From Siphonodentalium dalli (Eukaryota > Mollusca > Scaphopoda > Gadilida > Siphonodentaliidae), in NCBI GenBank assembly GCA_032622095.1, contig CP136064.1, positions 50,352,073 through 50,416,072 of the forward strand: 64,000 bases of DNA, given 5' to 3'. The position numbers were made by a program, and so were the translations under genes. The notes under the pieces are model-generated. The model saw only the letters and a list, made by a program, of their open reading frames with translations. It did no database searches and was not told where the DNA came from. Positions within the stretch are counted from its first letter, which is position 1. Every line of letters begins with the position of its first letter. Of this stretch, positions 23,622-37,021 are shown piece after piece.

Positions 23622-25187
23622 CCCTTTGAACCCGACTGGCCGCAAAAGCGGCCAGCCAGAAAACGTTCATACACCCGACTGGCCGCAAAAGCGGCCAGAA
23701 GCATTCAGTGACATCATAAACATATGTAGCATGTGTATACATGTTATAACCATTGGTATATCCACTTGTATCTATGTAAATGATCCCAAGGAACTTCAGC
23801 AGTGCCATGGGTGCATTTGTATGAGTTTGTTGCCGACTAGTTGGGGTAGAAAAACATGCGCATGCGCACAGCGCAGAATTCAACAAACGTACATTATTTG
23901 AAGCGATTCGAGTAAAGCTCTACATTTTTGCGCGGTTCGCAGGATTGTAGAAATACACCATTTCGATCACTCTTTTTGGTTTAAATTAGTAGTGCATACA
24001 TAATCAGTGTTCTGTCATATGTGAGGAAGGCGCACGCAGTTTCTTATTTGAGTCGATTTCTTTCGCGCATGCGCATAGGATAAAATGATAAATGTATGGA
24101 TTTTTGTGAAATGATAAAATCACATCAAGGATCTCCATAGTACATAAATTTGCGTTTTGACATTGCACCAGAGTAGTACTGTGGAAATGGGTTGCATGGT
24201 CACAATACCATCTAGTCTGATCTACTTGCGCGTGCACATTACAAACACGTGGTCAAATCGTGCATTATTGAGCAATTATGTAAAGTTTAAGACTCGTGGC
24301 ACCATTTGAACATGACCATCACCGTGCCCTATAGGCGATGTCTAAAACTGGACATAATGCCATTGAATGCACAGGGAAGTGGTGTCATTCAATCACTTGT
24401 TGGGCTATATGCTTAGCAACCATTGATACCGTTAAATACAAACTACATGTAGGTTCAATCTTCTGACCTGATGTATCTCCAGTTTCACAATAGGGTATTG
24501 ACTGCATAGAAAATGCCGTTTTTGGCCCGGAATTATACGACGGTATACTATAAGCTATAATTGCATTATACCTTCAGTTCCGGTTAGTTGCTTAGAAACC
24601 GTTACCAGGGAGTGATCGTGTGGCAAAGTATACCGTTCTAAAAAAAATACACAGTGGCCCATGGGAACATACCTGTAAAATTTCAGACCTGTAGCACGAT
24701 TTGAACATAACCATCAGCATGTGCATGCCAAGAATGTCTAAATTGGGGCATAATACAATTGGATTCACAGGGCAATGATGTCATTCGATCGTTTGGGGTA
24801 TTTGCTTAGCAACTGTTGCTACCCTTAAATACAAGTTAGGATCAGACTTCTGGCCAGATATATCTCAAATGTCACAATAGGGTGTTGACTGCATCAAAAA
24901 CGCCATTTCCTTGGGCTGAATTACAACCGTAAAAGCTATAATTGTATTTAATTTCAATATCGGGTAGATGCCTAGCAACCGTTACCAGGGAGTGACCACG
25001 TGGCAATGTAACCAGATCGTAAAATAATCATTGGTCCATGGGGAACATACATCTAAAGTTTCAGAAATGTGACACCTCTTGAACATAAACAACACCATAC
25101 ATCTAAACACCTGCCACAATATAAAAAATACCACTGGGAGCCCAGGGTCAGGGTGTGGATCGTTGTGGAGAGCCAGGGTTCAAAGGG
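23622..25187. mobile_element. 1.57-kb piggyBac-like element (copy 1)
   Basis: Between TTAA at 23618-23621 and 25188-25191, with ends CCCTTTGAACCC and GGGTTCAAAGGG. Just inside the left end, actggccgcaaaagcggcca occurs twice (two small hairpins). The rest is three diverged ~385-bp direct units (gcaccatttgaacatgacca..., near 24300, 24690 and 25075). No transposase is recognisable. Confidence 0.85.
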
Positions 25188-26079
25188 TTAAGTTACAAGC
25201 TGAAATTTTCAAATGGATATAAAATTAAGAATTCCCCAAGTCAGATAAGGGCTGTAACTCTTGTAAATATGAATGGACGAAACCCATAATATGTGGGTAT
25301 CCATTACTGCATGCTAGGTTATCAGCCAGAAATATTATCCCATTAGTAGGTATTTTTAAACTGTGATAACCAAGTAAATTACTGTCATGTTAATTTTTTT
25401 TTTTTTGCGACTTCAAAAACAGCAAGTTCAATCTACCGTATAAATTTGGAACATGTGAGCGTTCAACTTCAGGCACGATTTTCAATCACAAAGTTTTCAA
25501 TTGATCTTTATTTTCAAGTTAAATAAACACAAAACAAAACAAAAATTGTTTACAGTTTATTCAACATATATGTACGAAGTTGGTCACTGACCGACATTTG
25601 TGATTGTATCATCAATGCAGCATCGCCATCATGCCATGTCAAATATAAACAAATTGTAATTCGATTAATTAGAGCATAGCTGTACATCTGTGCACCAATT
25701 TCCCCACATATATCTTCTGAGCCGATAATAAACACACTTTATTAATCATGGAATTTATCAGTCCCCTTTTAAGTCATCTGAGGTCAAAGGCACCTATCCC
25801 ATGACATTCCCCTGGCCCCCTGACCAGTGTGTACCAATTTTCCTACATAACATGTACATGTATATTCTAAGCTGATAAGGAACTCTATTTATTGCTCATA
25901 TACATGTATGCCCCTTTTAGTCGTCTGAGGTAAAAAATGATGGGTGACAACATGACATGCAGGAAAATATTGTCACCGCTGATAATGATATAACAATATA
26001 AAGAAAGCCGGCAAACAGTGTGCGGAGTTTGTCTGTAATTTGGCTTTGGTGTTTTTGTTTATGACGGACGCCGCATTAA

Positions 26080-26461
26080 CCCTTTACCCAACAGAAGGGC
26101 CCTGTGCCAATGCATTCTCTTATATATGCGAGTCGACCATAGGTCGCCTCGCATATATAAGAGAATGCATTGGCTTAACACATTAAAAATTATAAAATTG
26201 TTAAAGAATGTAAGAAAAAATGTTAAAAAAAGATTTTTTTTAGGCCAATGCATTCTCTTATATATGCGAGGCGACCTATGGTCGACTCGCATATATAAGA
26301 GAATGCATTGGCACAGGGCATAACTGTAACTATCACAATGTGGTCAAGGAGCCGGTTCCAATGATATCCATATGTGTATGGTTCTATTGAGACAGACCGA
26401 AGATATTTTAGGCTGTTGAATCTTTATTTGGCCGGTTTTGGCCGGTTTGTTGGGTAAAGGG
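26080..26461. mobile_element. piggyBac-like double-hairpin MITE, P3
   Basis: Copy-2 counterpart of P1, between TTAA at 26076-26079 and 26462-26465. The spacer between the hairpins is shorter by ~10 bp (one gtaaaaagtgtt-like block lost). Confidence 0.92.
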
Positions 26462-26910
26462 TTAAACCACATTCATCTTCAGAGAAGCTAACGCATATAT
26501 CAGTAAATATATTGCCTTGATAACCTTTGGGAAACGCGTAATATCTCAGGTCATCTTGTACCGATTGCATGTTATATCTCAGATCATCTTGTACCGATTG
26601 CATGTCATATTCTAAGATATGCCACAGTAAAAATTGTGGTGCAATCGGACATTAGGGTGGTATATTTTTAAACGTGCCAAAATCGTCACAGAGTTACAAA
26701 CAGATAAAAATGTCAAAAAGATTACTTTAATCATAGTTTTAGAAAGGGAAATTTTGGGAATAGCATTCTCGGGAAGTATACTAATTGAGTGGAAATGAAT
26801 AACTGCCATAAAAAGTACATGATCTGAAAAGGCAATTTAATTGAGTTCAATACTGCACACACCTAACGTATTAATGTTGAGATTTTTAAAGCAGTATTGA
26901 ACTCAATTAA

Positions 26911-27302
26911 CCCTTTACCCAACAAACCGGCCAAAACCGGCCAAATAAAGCTTCAACAGCCTAAAATATCTTCGGTCTGTTTCAATAGAACCATACAAAT
27001 ATGGATATCATTGGAACCGGCTCCTTGACCACATTGTGATAGTTACAGTTATGCCCTGTGCCAATGCATTATCTTATATATGCGAGTCGACCATAGGTCG
27101 CCTCGCATATATAAGAGAATGCATTTGCCTAAAAAAAATCTTTTTTTAACACTTTTTACCATTTTTTCTTACATTCTTTAACAATTTTATAATTTTTAAT
27201 GTGTTAAGCCAATGCATTCTCTTATATATGCGAGGCGACCTATGGTCGACTCGCATATATAAGAGAATGCATTGGCACAGGGCCCTTCTGTTGGGTAAAG
27301 GG
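26911..27302. mobile_element. piggyBac-like double-hairpin MITE, P4
   Basis: Copy-2 counterpart of P2, between TTAA at 26907-26910 and 27303-27306, with the same gcattatctt change in its first hairpin as P2. That change therefore predates the duplication. Confidence 0.92.
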
Positions 27303-29234
27303 TTAAATTGTCATTCAAGCCTTTTACTATTTCAGATCATGTACTTATTATGGAAGTTATTCATTTCCACTCAATTTGTATACTTGCTGAGAACGCTCTT
27401 CCCGAAATTTCCATTCTAAAACTATGATTAAAGTCATCTTTTTGACAGTTTTAATGTGATATAATATGTTTGATGTCGTCTTCAGATACATGTAGTATGC
27501 AGGTACATGTATATTCCTTCATGTGGTGTAAAAGCTTAACAATTAAGTAGTTTTCTGTGTACATGTACATATACATGTAGGTCCATTTAAACTTTCTATC
27601 TCCTGACATCTTCTAGCTCAGGCGTGGAATCCTTTAAGGCTTAAAACAGGTTCAAGCATGTGTTCTACAGACAGTGTCTATAAAGTAATAAAATGGAAAT
27701 TCATACACAAGAGAGCAATTTCATATTGATTGTAGTCCACCAGATCACCACACCAGATGATAATTAGAATGATCAATGATTGCCTATGATTTTCTTTAAA
27801 GGGACCCAAGGCACTCGCAGTGGGTAAATGTGCAAAAATTATAAAAGTCTTATAACATCACCACCAAGAAAAGCATGGAGAAATAGATAAACTTTGTTTT
27901 TATATCGATTATTATAATTCTCTAGGAACAAAATTTCCCATGTTGAAATCATTGTTATGAAAATAACAAAAATAACAAAAATAACAAATCATGTAGAAAG
28001 ATCAAATATTTTAGTCTGAATATTATTTTCAGTATATTTTTCAATGTTCCGACATTTTCCAATGTTTACCATCAAGTTTTGCTTTATTGGACTAATTGAA
28101 CTTTGATTAGCAATTCCACTGTAAGTTGTAACTGAAATGTGTGCACAATAATGGTTTTGACATGCAAAATCAGAACAAAGTCAATCTATGTTTACATGCA
28201 CATGTACATGTACATGTTGATGATACATGTACATGTATTTGTTTCACAGACATTTATAAAATTTACATGAACCCACTTGGAAGGCCTTCAGTCCATTTTA
28301 ATCTTTATCGATATAATTGTAAGTCGAGGGCACTTCATACTAAGGTCCGCGCTGACCCAAAATTTTATTTTGCCAAAATGAATTATTTTTGCCATATTCT
28401 CCTACAATTTGCCAAAAATGGGCCAAAATTAACGAGTTTATTGGAAAATTATTCTTATTAGTTGACAAAGTCTAAATTGCAATGACTTCTGTTGCGTTTT
28501 AGATAAGGCCAAAAAAAACATTAATGGTTTGGTTCAGGTTACCGGTACGTACATGTACCAAAAAATAATAGGGTCGGTAGGTAGGATTTTTTAATTTTTT
28601 TTAATATACCGGTATATTTAATTCTGTACTCCATAGATTTCGACTAGACTATACATGTAGTAGATGTTTAGGGTATGTCTCACATATATTTTAACATTTA
28701 CAACAGTAGCAGGAGTCAATAACACAATGTGTCTGATACAGCACATTGATATATTTATACTTTAATGCCTGCTGAAAAAAGGACCTACCAAAAGTCCAAT
28801 TCAGGTCAATTGAGCAGGAAATTCTGATTCAAAAGAACACATGCAGAAGACCCAGGAAAATGAACTTGAAAACAAGTTACTGTACATGTCGATGATTTCA
28901 ATCAGTGGTTCCAAAATCTTAGTGTCAACAACTTCAAACATTCCAGGAACTACATGTACCATCAATAATAAAATTTATTTGTTGAATAAAACATAGAAAT
29001 GCCATCAAAATGTTTACAACAAAGCGGTATACGGTCGCTAATCCTCAACTCACAAGATTTCGGTGTTGAATGGGTCACAGCGAATTACTTGCTTTTCGCT
29101 TAATATTTACGTGCTGTATATAAACAAATCCTCGGGTCACACAAAGTGTGTTTTGTGGATAATATCGCTTCATACTACTAATAGTATCATTATACTATAC
29201 TATTAGTATAGTCTTGAGGAAATGTTTTGGTAAG
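27303..29234. other. Unassigned AT-rich DNA in duplication copy 2
   Basis: Counterpart of 17394-19322. The ACATGTA run at 28195-28235 differs in repeat number from copy 1, and there is a ~9-bp loss at 27380. No gene supported. Confidence 0.45.
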
Positions 29235-29412
29235 GCCAAAAAAAAAAAAACATCTGTGTTTCTGGTTACCCGACCGACCTGCCGAAATTGGGCCGACCTG
29301 AACTTTTTTTTTCAAACTTCAACCAAAAATTAAAAAAAAAAAAAAATTTGTTTTTGTTTTTTAATGCATGTAATTGGCATGTAAACACATCTATATCGCT
29401 AAATATATACTA

Positions 29413-30039
29413 CTAGCCGATGAGCCCGACGTTGTCCGGGCTATTAAAAAACCAAATTTCAAGTCGATAGCTCTACCCGTTTCCTAGATCTGGTCTGCGC
29501 ATGCGCGAAGCTGGCGTCGCACGGGCTCGGCGACCCGATAAAATTCGTATCCGGGGCAAGATACATTCACATACCAAATTTCAAGTCGATAGCTCCACCC
29601 GTTTCCGAGATCTGGTCTGCGCATGCGCGAAGCTGGCGTCGCACGGGCTCGGCGATCCGATAAAATTCGTACCGGGGCAAGATACATTCACATACAAAAT
29701 TTCAAGTCGATAGCTCCACCCGTTTCCGAGATCTGGTCTGCGCATGCGCGAAGCTGGCGTCGCACGGGCTCGGCGACCCGATAAAATTCGTATCCGGGGC
29801 AAGATACATTCACATAGCAAATTTCAAGTCGATAACTCCAGCCGTTTCCGATATCTCGTCTGCGCATGCGCGAAGCGGGTGCCACACGGGCTCGCCAATA
29901 CGACAACGACGACCGCCTTGTCAAACTACACATACATACCAAGTTTCGTCCCGATCGGTCGAGAATCGTAGATTTGTATAAATGACAGACAGACAGACAG
30001 ACAGACATACAGACAGAGGTCTTCAAAATATATATGAGA
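29413..30039 (-). mobile_element. Non-autonomous Helitron, complete, with empty site in copy 1
   Basis: Read on the minus strand, the 627-bp insert starts TCTCATATATATTTTGAAG and ends with the hairpin GCCCGGACAACGTCGGGC followed by TCATCGG and CTAG. It sits between A and T with no target duplication (flanks 29412 A, 30040 T). Copy 1 at 19500/19501 reads straight through this AT, a clean empty site. TC start, a 3' hairpin a few bases before CTAG, and AT insertion are the Helitron hallmarks. Inside are four direct ~121-bp units (from about 29452, 29573, 29694, 29816) and a GACA microsatellite near the 5' end. No Rep/helicase coding. Confidence 0.9.
29450..29935. repeat. Four ~121-bp direct units within the Helitron
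   Basis: Each unit runs ccaaatttcaagtcgatagc, a CpG-rich middle with ctgcgcatgcgcgaagc, then gataaaattcgtatccgggg. The last unit is the most diverged. The repeated peptides in overlapping frames (for example VNVSCPG) are a consequence of the repeat. Confidence 0.85.
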
Positions 30040-33000
30040 TATACTATGTTTACATTAAGCAACAATAACTTTAGATGGAATTTTCAAAAACAATTTACTT
30101 AAAATACATGTCCATTTGTGGTTGTGCAGATGAATCCACATTCAACACCAATAAATCTGCAGTCTTTAAAACCTGCCTGTGGTAATATTGTTTGTTCAAC
30201 TGATACTCCCATATCTTATGGGAAGAAGTCTTATTTGTTAGAGAGCAATTTACATGTAGAAGACTTTCTATATCAGAATTTAGAGTTCCTCTTCCCAGTC
30301 AATCAAGGATTCATAGTGTTCATGCATAGTTACTAGTACTGTATGTATACAGATAGTATAAAGCTGACTGCATGTCTACCATATCCAACACCCTTCTGGG
30401 ATGGGCACTAAACAAGACAGTCAAAGACTGTGGGGTCGCTCACCAGACTGCAAAGACTGATAAGACTGGGACTTTGGAGACCACAACAGTCAGAACTTTT
30501 CATAATCACTTTAAAAGAAGTAGATCTAAACAGGATATGTGGCTAGAGAGGCTTCATGAATGTAGATCAGTGAATATCAAATTACCAAATCTACAAAATC
30601 TACCTTGAAATTACCAAATCTAACTTGAAATTACCAACTGTACACTAGTGATGACCCCCTCCTCCAGCTCAAGAAGTCCCCTCTCGCCCGGGGCCCAGAC
30701 TCCCAAGTCTTAGATTGAAATTTCACAACCGACATCTCAAACTTTCTCAATTGTTGGAAATTTTCAATCTCAATAGCGCTTTATATAAAACCATTTAGAC
30801 ATGTTTAAAGCCCAATTATCCATGAACCCAAAAACACTATATGTATGTCAGATTAATCAGTCAGGTAGTTCCAAGGTAGACGTTTTAATGAATTTTGTAT
30901 TTTAATGATTTTTTAGACACAAAAGTCTTAAGTCCCCATAGTCCCATCTTAATGGGTTAACCTCATGTTAACAGATCTGAATCTCAGTCACTAAAGGATC
31001 CTCCATACTATATGGTCCAACCTCTCTTGAGAGGACATTATAAGTATTACTATAGAGACATACAGTAATGTCCCTGGTCCCACCCTATTTAACCTGGTGA
31101 CCCCATCTGCATAAATTTGAATCCCAGACACCAAAGAACCCTTCATACTAAATATCAGTAAAATAAACCTGACAGTCCGTGTAAAGGAAGCATATTAAGA
31201 GGAAAACTGTACTTTGCTTGGCCCCTATTTGACCAGGATGACCCCATTTGAACAAATCTGAACTACAGTCACCAAAGGACCCTTCATACCAAATATGAAC
31301 CAATTCAACCTGATGGTACACGAGAAGTCGTTTTTAAGAATTACTATGGAGGGCAAGAGTTATGGCCCTGGCTTCACAACCATTTGACAGTGACCTCATT
31401 TGAACAAATCTGAATGTGAGTCACCAAGGGAACATCCACACCAAATAAGAACCCATTCAGTCTTATGACCTAGAGAAGATGTTCAAAGAATTGTTGACAG
31501 ATGGATGGACGGACAGACAGATGAACAGGTGACAGATGAGAAGTGATGACTATAGCTTCTTTTCATAAGAGCTTCAAATTTACATTTCATTGAACAAATC
31601 TGTCAGTCACCCCCCCCCCCCCCCCCAACACTGTGGGGACATCCCTGTGAGAATATGACATACAACATTTATTTGACTACATTAGCTTAACAAAATTCCC
31701 ATGACCTTGAGAGCAAGTGTATCCTGAGAATTTTATTCCATTCATGAAACCATCAGCTACCAGTGTCTGAGAGGTGTTGACATAGATTATTAGGTTTTAA
31801 CGACTGCACACACAGCTTTTTGATACTCCTACAGCTGTGATCAAAACAAGGATTTTAATTGGGTGAACAAGGAAGAGATAACATGGTATGATAGAGTGTG
31901 GTGTGGAAGGGACAGGAGGTGGGGTGGGGGAGGGTGGGGTTGGGTAGCTGTGATATGTCTAAAAAAAGGTCAAAATGCAAAAATGTTATTATTTTTTTAG
32001 AGTTATGTCCCTGGCTTTGCCCCTATTTGACCCAGTGACCCCATTTGACCAAATCTGAACCCCAGTCACCCAAGGTCTCTCTGTACCAAATATAAGCTAA
32101 ATCGGCCAAATATTGTTTTAGAAGAAGTCATTGTAAGAATTACTAGGAGTTATGGCCCTGGTTTCTCAACTAATTGACCGGGTGACCTCATTTGAACAAA
32201 TCTGAACACCAGTCACCCAAGGACCCTCCATACCAAATATTAGCTAAATCGGCCCAATGGTTCTGAAAAAGAAGTCGTTGTAAGAATTACTATGGAGGAA
32301 TAGAGTTATGGCCCTGGCTTCGCAACTATTTGACCCAGTGACCTCATTTGAACAAATCTGAATGAGAGTCACCTAGGGAACATCCACACCAAATATGAAC
32401 CAATTCGGTCTTCCGGTTTCAGAGAAGATATTCAAAGAATTGTTGACGGACGCTAAGATGGACGGATGGACGCTAAGATGGACGGACGGACGAGGAGTGA
32501 TGACTATAGCTCCACAGGTGACTTCGTCTCAGGTGAGCTAAAAAGCACATGAAATTATCTACTGGTTTGTTTGGGTGTATAAACCTTACAAGCATGCATA
32601 TGCCAGTGTGTATAAGGAACTTCAAAGTAAGGGGCAATTTGAATGCTGAGGTGTGGTATCTCAGTCAAGGTGTGGCCTGTGGTACCATTTTCAGTGTGGT
32701 GTGGGACTTTATATTTCAATGCAATTGAGGGGTGTCTGAGGAATATTTACACCCTGTGCAATGTGTCTGAGGCGCATGTGAGATATCCTGACAGTGGAGG
32801 TGTGTCTTAGGTCCTGAGGCGTATGACCAAATATTTAAGTGAGGTTTGAATTAATAACATACAAGTTATGTTATTATAAAGTCATAGAAAAGCTCTATTA
32901 TGGTGTTCGTCTTTGCCTCTTTGGCCTGTTGATATGTCCATATTGTGCTCTGAGGAAGATGTGCCACCACAAGCTAATCATATTATTGTGCTACATTAAC

Positions 33001-33359
33001 AGTTACTTGCAATATACATGGACAGCCTTAACACAAGTATAAAGAGTAAGCATTAATGTACTTCTTAACTGTTCGGGGAAAAAATAAAAAAATATTACCA
33101 AAAAAAAAAAAAACCCTACCTACCTACCTGGAATTTTTTGGCTCCGTAATAGGAAACAAATAATTATTTTTTTTTTGGGCCTAACTGTTATTTCTATATT
33201 ATAACCTATAATGAAGTTTAGAGAGGGGGCAATATTATATAATTGTATAGACGCAACACGTTTATTCCCTAAATCCAAGATGTTGGTATCCTTCCCCCTT
33301 AAACTGGGGATCAATATCAATACACCAAAGCACAACCAAATCCGTTGATCCATGCTTAA

Positions 33360-34925
33360 CCCTTTGAACCCGACTGGCCGCAAAAGCGGCCAGCCAGAAA
33401 ACGTTCATACACCCGACTGGCCGCAAAAGCGGCCAGAAGCATTCAGTGACATCATAAACATATGTAGCATGTGTATACATGTTATAACCATTGGTATATC
33501 CACTTGTATCTATGTAAATGATCCCAAGGAACTTCAGCAGTGCCATGGGTGCATGTGTATGAGTTTGTTGCCGACTAGTTGGGGTAGAAAAACATGCGCA
33601 TGCGCACAGCGCAGAATTCAACAAACGTACATTATTTGAAGCGATTCGAGTAAAGCTCTACATTTTTGCGCGGTTCGCAGGATTGTAGAAATACACCATT
33701 TCGATCACTCTTTTTGGTTTAAATTAGTAGTGCATACATAATCAGTGTTCTGTCATATGTGAGGAAGGCGCACGCAGTTTCTTATTTGAGTCGATTTCTT
33801 TCGCGCATGCGCATAGGATAAAATGATAAATGTATGGATTTTTGTGAAATGATAAAATCACATCAAGGATCTCCATAGTACATAAATTTGCGTTTTGACA
33901 TTGCACCAGAGTAGTACTGTGGAAATGGGTTGCATGGTCACAATACCATCTAGTCTGATCTACTTGCGCGTGCACATTACAAACACGTGGTCAAATCGTG
34001 CATTATTGAGCAATTATGTAAAGTTTAAGACTCGTGGCACCATTTGAACATGACCATCACCGTGCCCTATAGGCGATGTCTAAAACTGGACATAATGCCA
34101 TTGAATGCACAGGGAAGTGGTGTCATTCGATCACTTGTTGGGCTATATGCTTAGCAACCATTGATACCGTTAAATACAAACTACATGTAGGTTCAATCTT
34201 CTGACCTGATGTATCTCCAGTTTCACAATAGGGTATTGACTGCATAGAAAATGCCGTTTTTGGCCCGGAATTATACGACGGTATACTATAAGCTATAATT
34301 GCATTATACCTTCAGTTCCGGTTAGTTGCTTAGAAACCGTTACCAGGGAGTGATCGTGTGGCAAAGTATACCGTTCTAAAAAAAATACACAGTGGCCCAT
34401 GGGAACATACCTGTAAAATTTCAGACCTGTAGCACGATTTGAACATAACCATCAGCATGTGCATGCCAAGAATGTCTAAATTGGGGCATAATACAATTGG
34501 ATTCACAGGGCAATGATGTCATTCGATCGTTTGGGGTATTTGCTTAGCAACTGTTGCTACCCTTAAATACAAGTTAGGATCAGACTTCTGGCCAGATATA
34601 TCTCAAATGTCACAATAGGGTGTTGACTGCATCAAAAACGCCATTTCCTTGGGCTGAATTACAACCGTAAAAGCTATAATTGTATTTAATTTCAATATCG
34701 GGTAGATGCCTAGCAACCGTTACCAGGGAGTGACCACGTGGCAATGTAACCAGATCGTAAAATAATCATTGGTCCATGGGGAACATACATCTAAAGTTTC
34801 AGAAATGTGACACCTCTTGAACATAAACAACACCATACATCTAAACACCTGCCACAATATAAAAAATACCACTGGGAGCCCAGGGTCAGGGTGTCGATCG
34901 TTGTGGAGAGCCAGGGTTCAAAGGG
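33360..34925. mobile_element. 1.57-kb piggyBac-like element (copy 2)
   Basis: Counterpart of 23622-25187, identical in length (1,566 bp), between TTAA at 33356-33359 and 34926-34929. It differs by only a handful of substitutions. Confidence 0.85.
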
Positions 34926-35057
34926 TTAAGTTACAAGCTGAAATTTTCAAATGGATATAAAATTAAGAATTCCCCAAGTCAGATAAGGGCTGTAACTCTT
35001 GTAAATATGAATGGACGAAACCCATAATATGTGGGTATCCATTACTGCATGCTAGGT

Positions 35058-37021
35058 TATCACCATACCAAAGCACAACTGTATCTGATGATCCATGCCC
35101 AAATTACAAGATGAACTGTTCGAACAGAGAAAATTTTTCAAGTCAAACAAGGACCGTAACTACTACATGTACATGTAGTACATGGTACACTATAGTACAT
35201 GTAGTACATGTATGGTCAAAATGTAACACTGAAAGTTGACAGCACCCAGTCACCTATCCAAGGACTAATGGACCTCAAATTCAGGTGATCACAACAAAGT
35301 GTCTAACGACTGTGACCAAGCGATCTAGACCTCTCTATTATTAATAGTAATAATACACTTGGACCGCTACACAATTTCCCCGTTCTTTTTGAGATTCACT
35401 GAATCTCACCCCGAGTCTTCCCCCAACATGACATGTCTTCGCAACATGACACAGTCCTCTGAGGGGTGGATACGCCACCACTGTAACAGAAGGACAGGGC
35501 TTGATTTAACTGACTTAGAAATTGACCCCTGCAGAAGGAGAGGAAGAAGTGCAGGCATGGTTTAAAATCTTACGAGAATCATTTATATCCTCTGTTGATT
35601 CTCGTAAAAGCAACTGATTCGCTGTAGAAATGCTGTATTTTGATTCTCGCAAAATGTTATGGATTTTAAGGCCCAGCCACTGGTGTCGCACTGAAGTTGG
35701 CAGTATGTCTGTACATGTATGCTGCAATGTCATATGTGTGTTGTCCCCAGAAAGCTAAACATCAGGCCTGCAGGTTTCAAAATTATGTGTAACCTATTTT
35801 TCGTTCGCCTGGTTTGTGCATACCGGGTATGTAACCCATACCATAGTTTAGCAGGAGAGTTACACAAACTGTTATTATCACTACTTACTGGTATTATTAA
35901 CTACAGATGGGCAACTCATTGAACTACCTGTACCATAATAAATTTGAATGTCTCATTTTGGGACTTGATTGAGCAAACATTAAGGTGAGAATTACTAGTA
36001 GTAATCGCGAGACCTGCATTTATAAAACTTTGGCATGACCTGTTTTTCGTTCGGGGCATTTTCATTTTAGATACCGGTAACCTCCAGGCGAACTGAACGG
36101 TTGTTCGCCTTACATTTGCAGGCCTGAACATGGATGACCATTTGACTAATTTGACATGATTTCCTGGAATCTGGCTAAATATAGAACGTATGCAACCAAC
36201 TATAGTTTTAACTTGTGTTGTCGAGGGCTTGTTACTACTCACGAGTAAACTTTCACTTGTACAGTCTTTGACTATGATTCCCCGCAGGTGAATCAGGCCT
36301 TTAGATTAGGCTAATTTGGGGACATTTTGGGGGACAGAGGTGATGGGTTTGCGTGGGGGGGGGGGGGGGGTACCCCTTTGTGACTATTGGGGTACGGGGT
36401 TTTCCCCGGGGAGAATTGTTTTTAAAGTAAGCCTAAAATGGGGGCTGTCTGGTTGTTCTGAAGCATATGAAAGGTGAAAGAAATGAACCAATATCATTTC
36501 CTGGCAACTTGGGTTTATATCAGCATTCAGCAAGTTATGTTACATGTATCCTTATATTTTCAAGTTTTGTAGGTCACAATATATTGAATATTGGGAATAT
36601 TGGATCATTTGACATCAACAAAGCCATTTTATAGATGTATGGTACTTGAAAGTTCACCAAGCAGTTCACCAACACACTGATCATGGGTATTTCCAATTAA
36701 AATTTAATTTAATCTACCGGTAACTACATGTATATGTGAACCTGAAAAAAAGTTAGAAAGTTGATTTGTTGTGGTCAAATGAAGCAATATACACAAACAA
36801 ACAGGTCATAAAAAGGGTGATTTTGCGGTGACATTTTGTCAAATGTGCCCTCTAATTTGGGGACATTTCTATAATTTGGGGACATCGGTAAACGCTGTGA
36901 GTTGTGGGGAATATTAAGTCCTGGGTGAAGGCATACAGTAAATATCCAAAAATTGTCAAGGAGCAGCTTACATGTAATTCACAGTGTACCGGTACTTAGT
37001 GATACATGCTTATAATTATAA
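35058..37021. other. Unassigned DNA between the duplication and the X1 element
   Basis: Contains an ACATGTAGTACATG run at 35163-35215, a block at 35740-36130 related (inverted) to 10590-10780, and a poly-G tract at 36354-36370. The 108-codon minus-strand frame at 35916-36242 has no recognised motif. No gene is supported. Confidence 0.4.

Larger units (their letters stand above)
15431..25319. repeat. Direct tandem segmental duplication, copy 1 (~9.9 kb)
   Basis: Begins tatcagccagaaatcttatc. The same sequence restarts at 25320, and both copies end at ctgcatgctaggt. Similarity is very high throughout, with scattered substitutions and small indels. The larger differences are a private hAT insert here (20272-21369), an extra ~35 bp in the TA element, and short deletions relative to copy 2. 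The join uses the 5-bp microhomology tatca. Contains only transposons and unassigned DNA. Confidence 0.92.
29235..33181. mobile_element. AGGCC-A(n) TIR element, copy II
   Basis: Counterpart of 19323-23443 with the same ends. It differs by lacking the hAT, carrying the Helitron, carrying the poly-C containing block near 31560-31950, and missing ~100 bp near 32975 (tgagagaataatta... present in copy I). Confidence 0.55.
25320..35057. repeat. Direct tandem segmental duplication, copy 2 (~9.7 kb)
   Basis: Repeats 15431-25319 in the same orientation. Private features are the Helitron at 29413-30039 and ~390 bp with a poly-C tract at about 31560-31950. It lacks the hAT of copy 1. Right edge at ...ctgcatgctaggttatca, after which sequence unrelated to the unit begins. 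Confidence 0.92.

Noticed and set aside
29450-29935. Direct repeats of ~121 bp considered as a CRISPR-like or satellite array
   Set aside because: Units are contiguous without unique spacers and lie inside a bounded Helitron in a eukaryotic genome.
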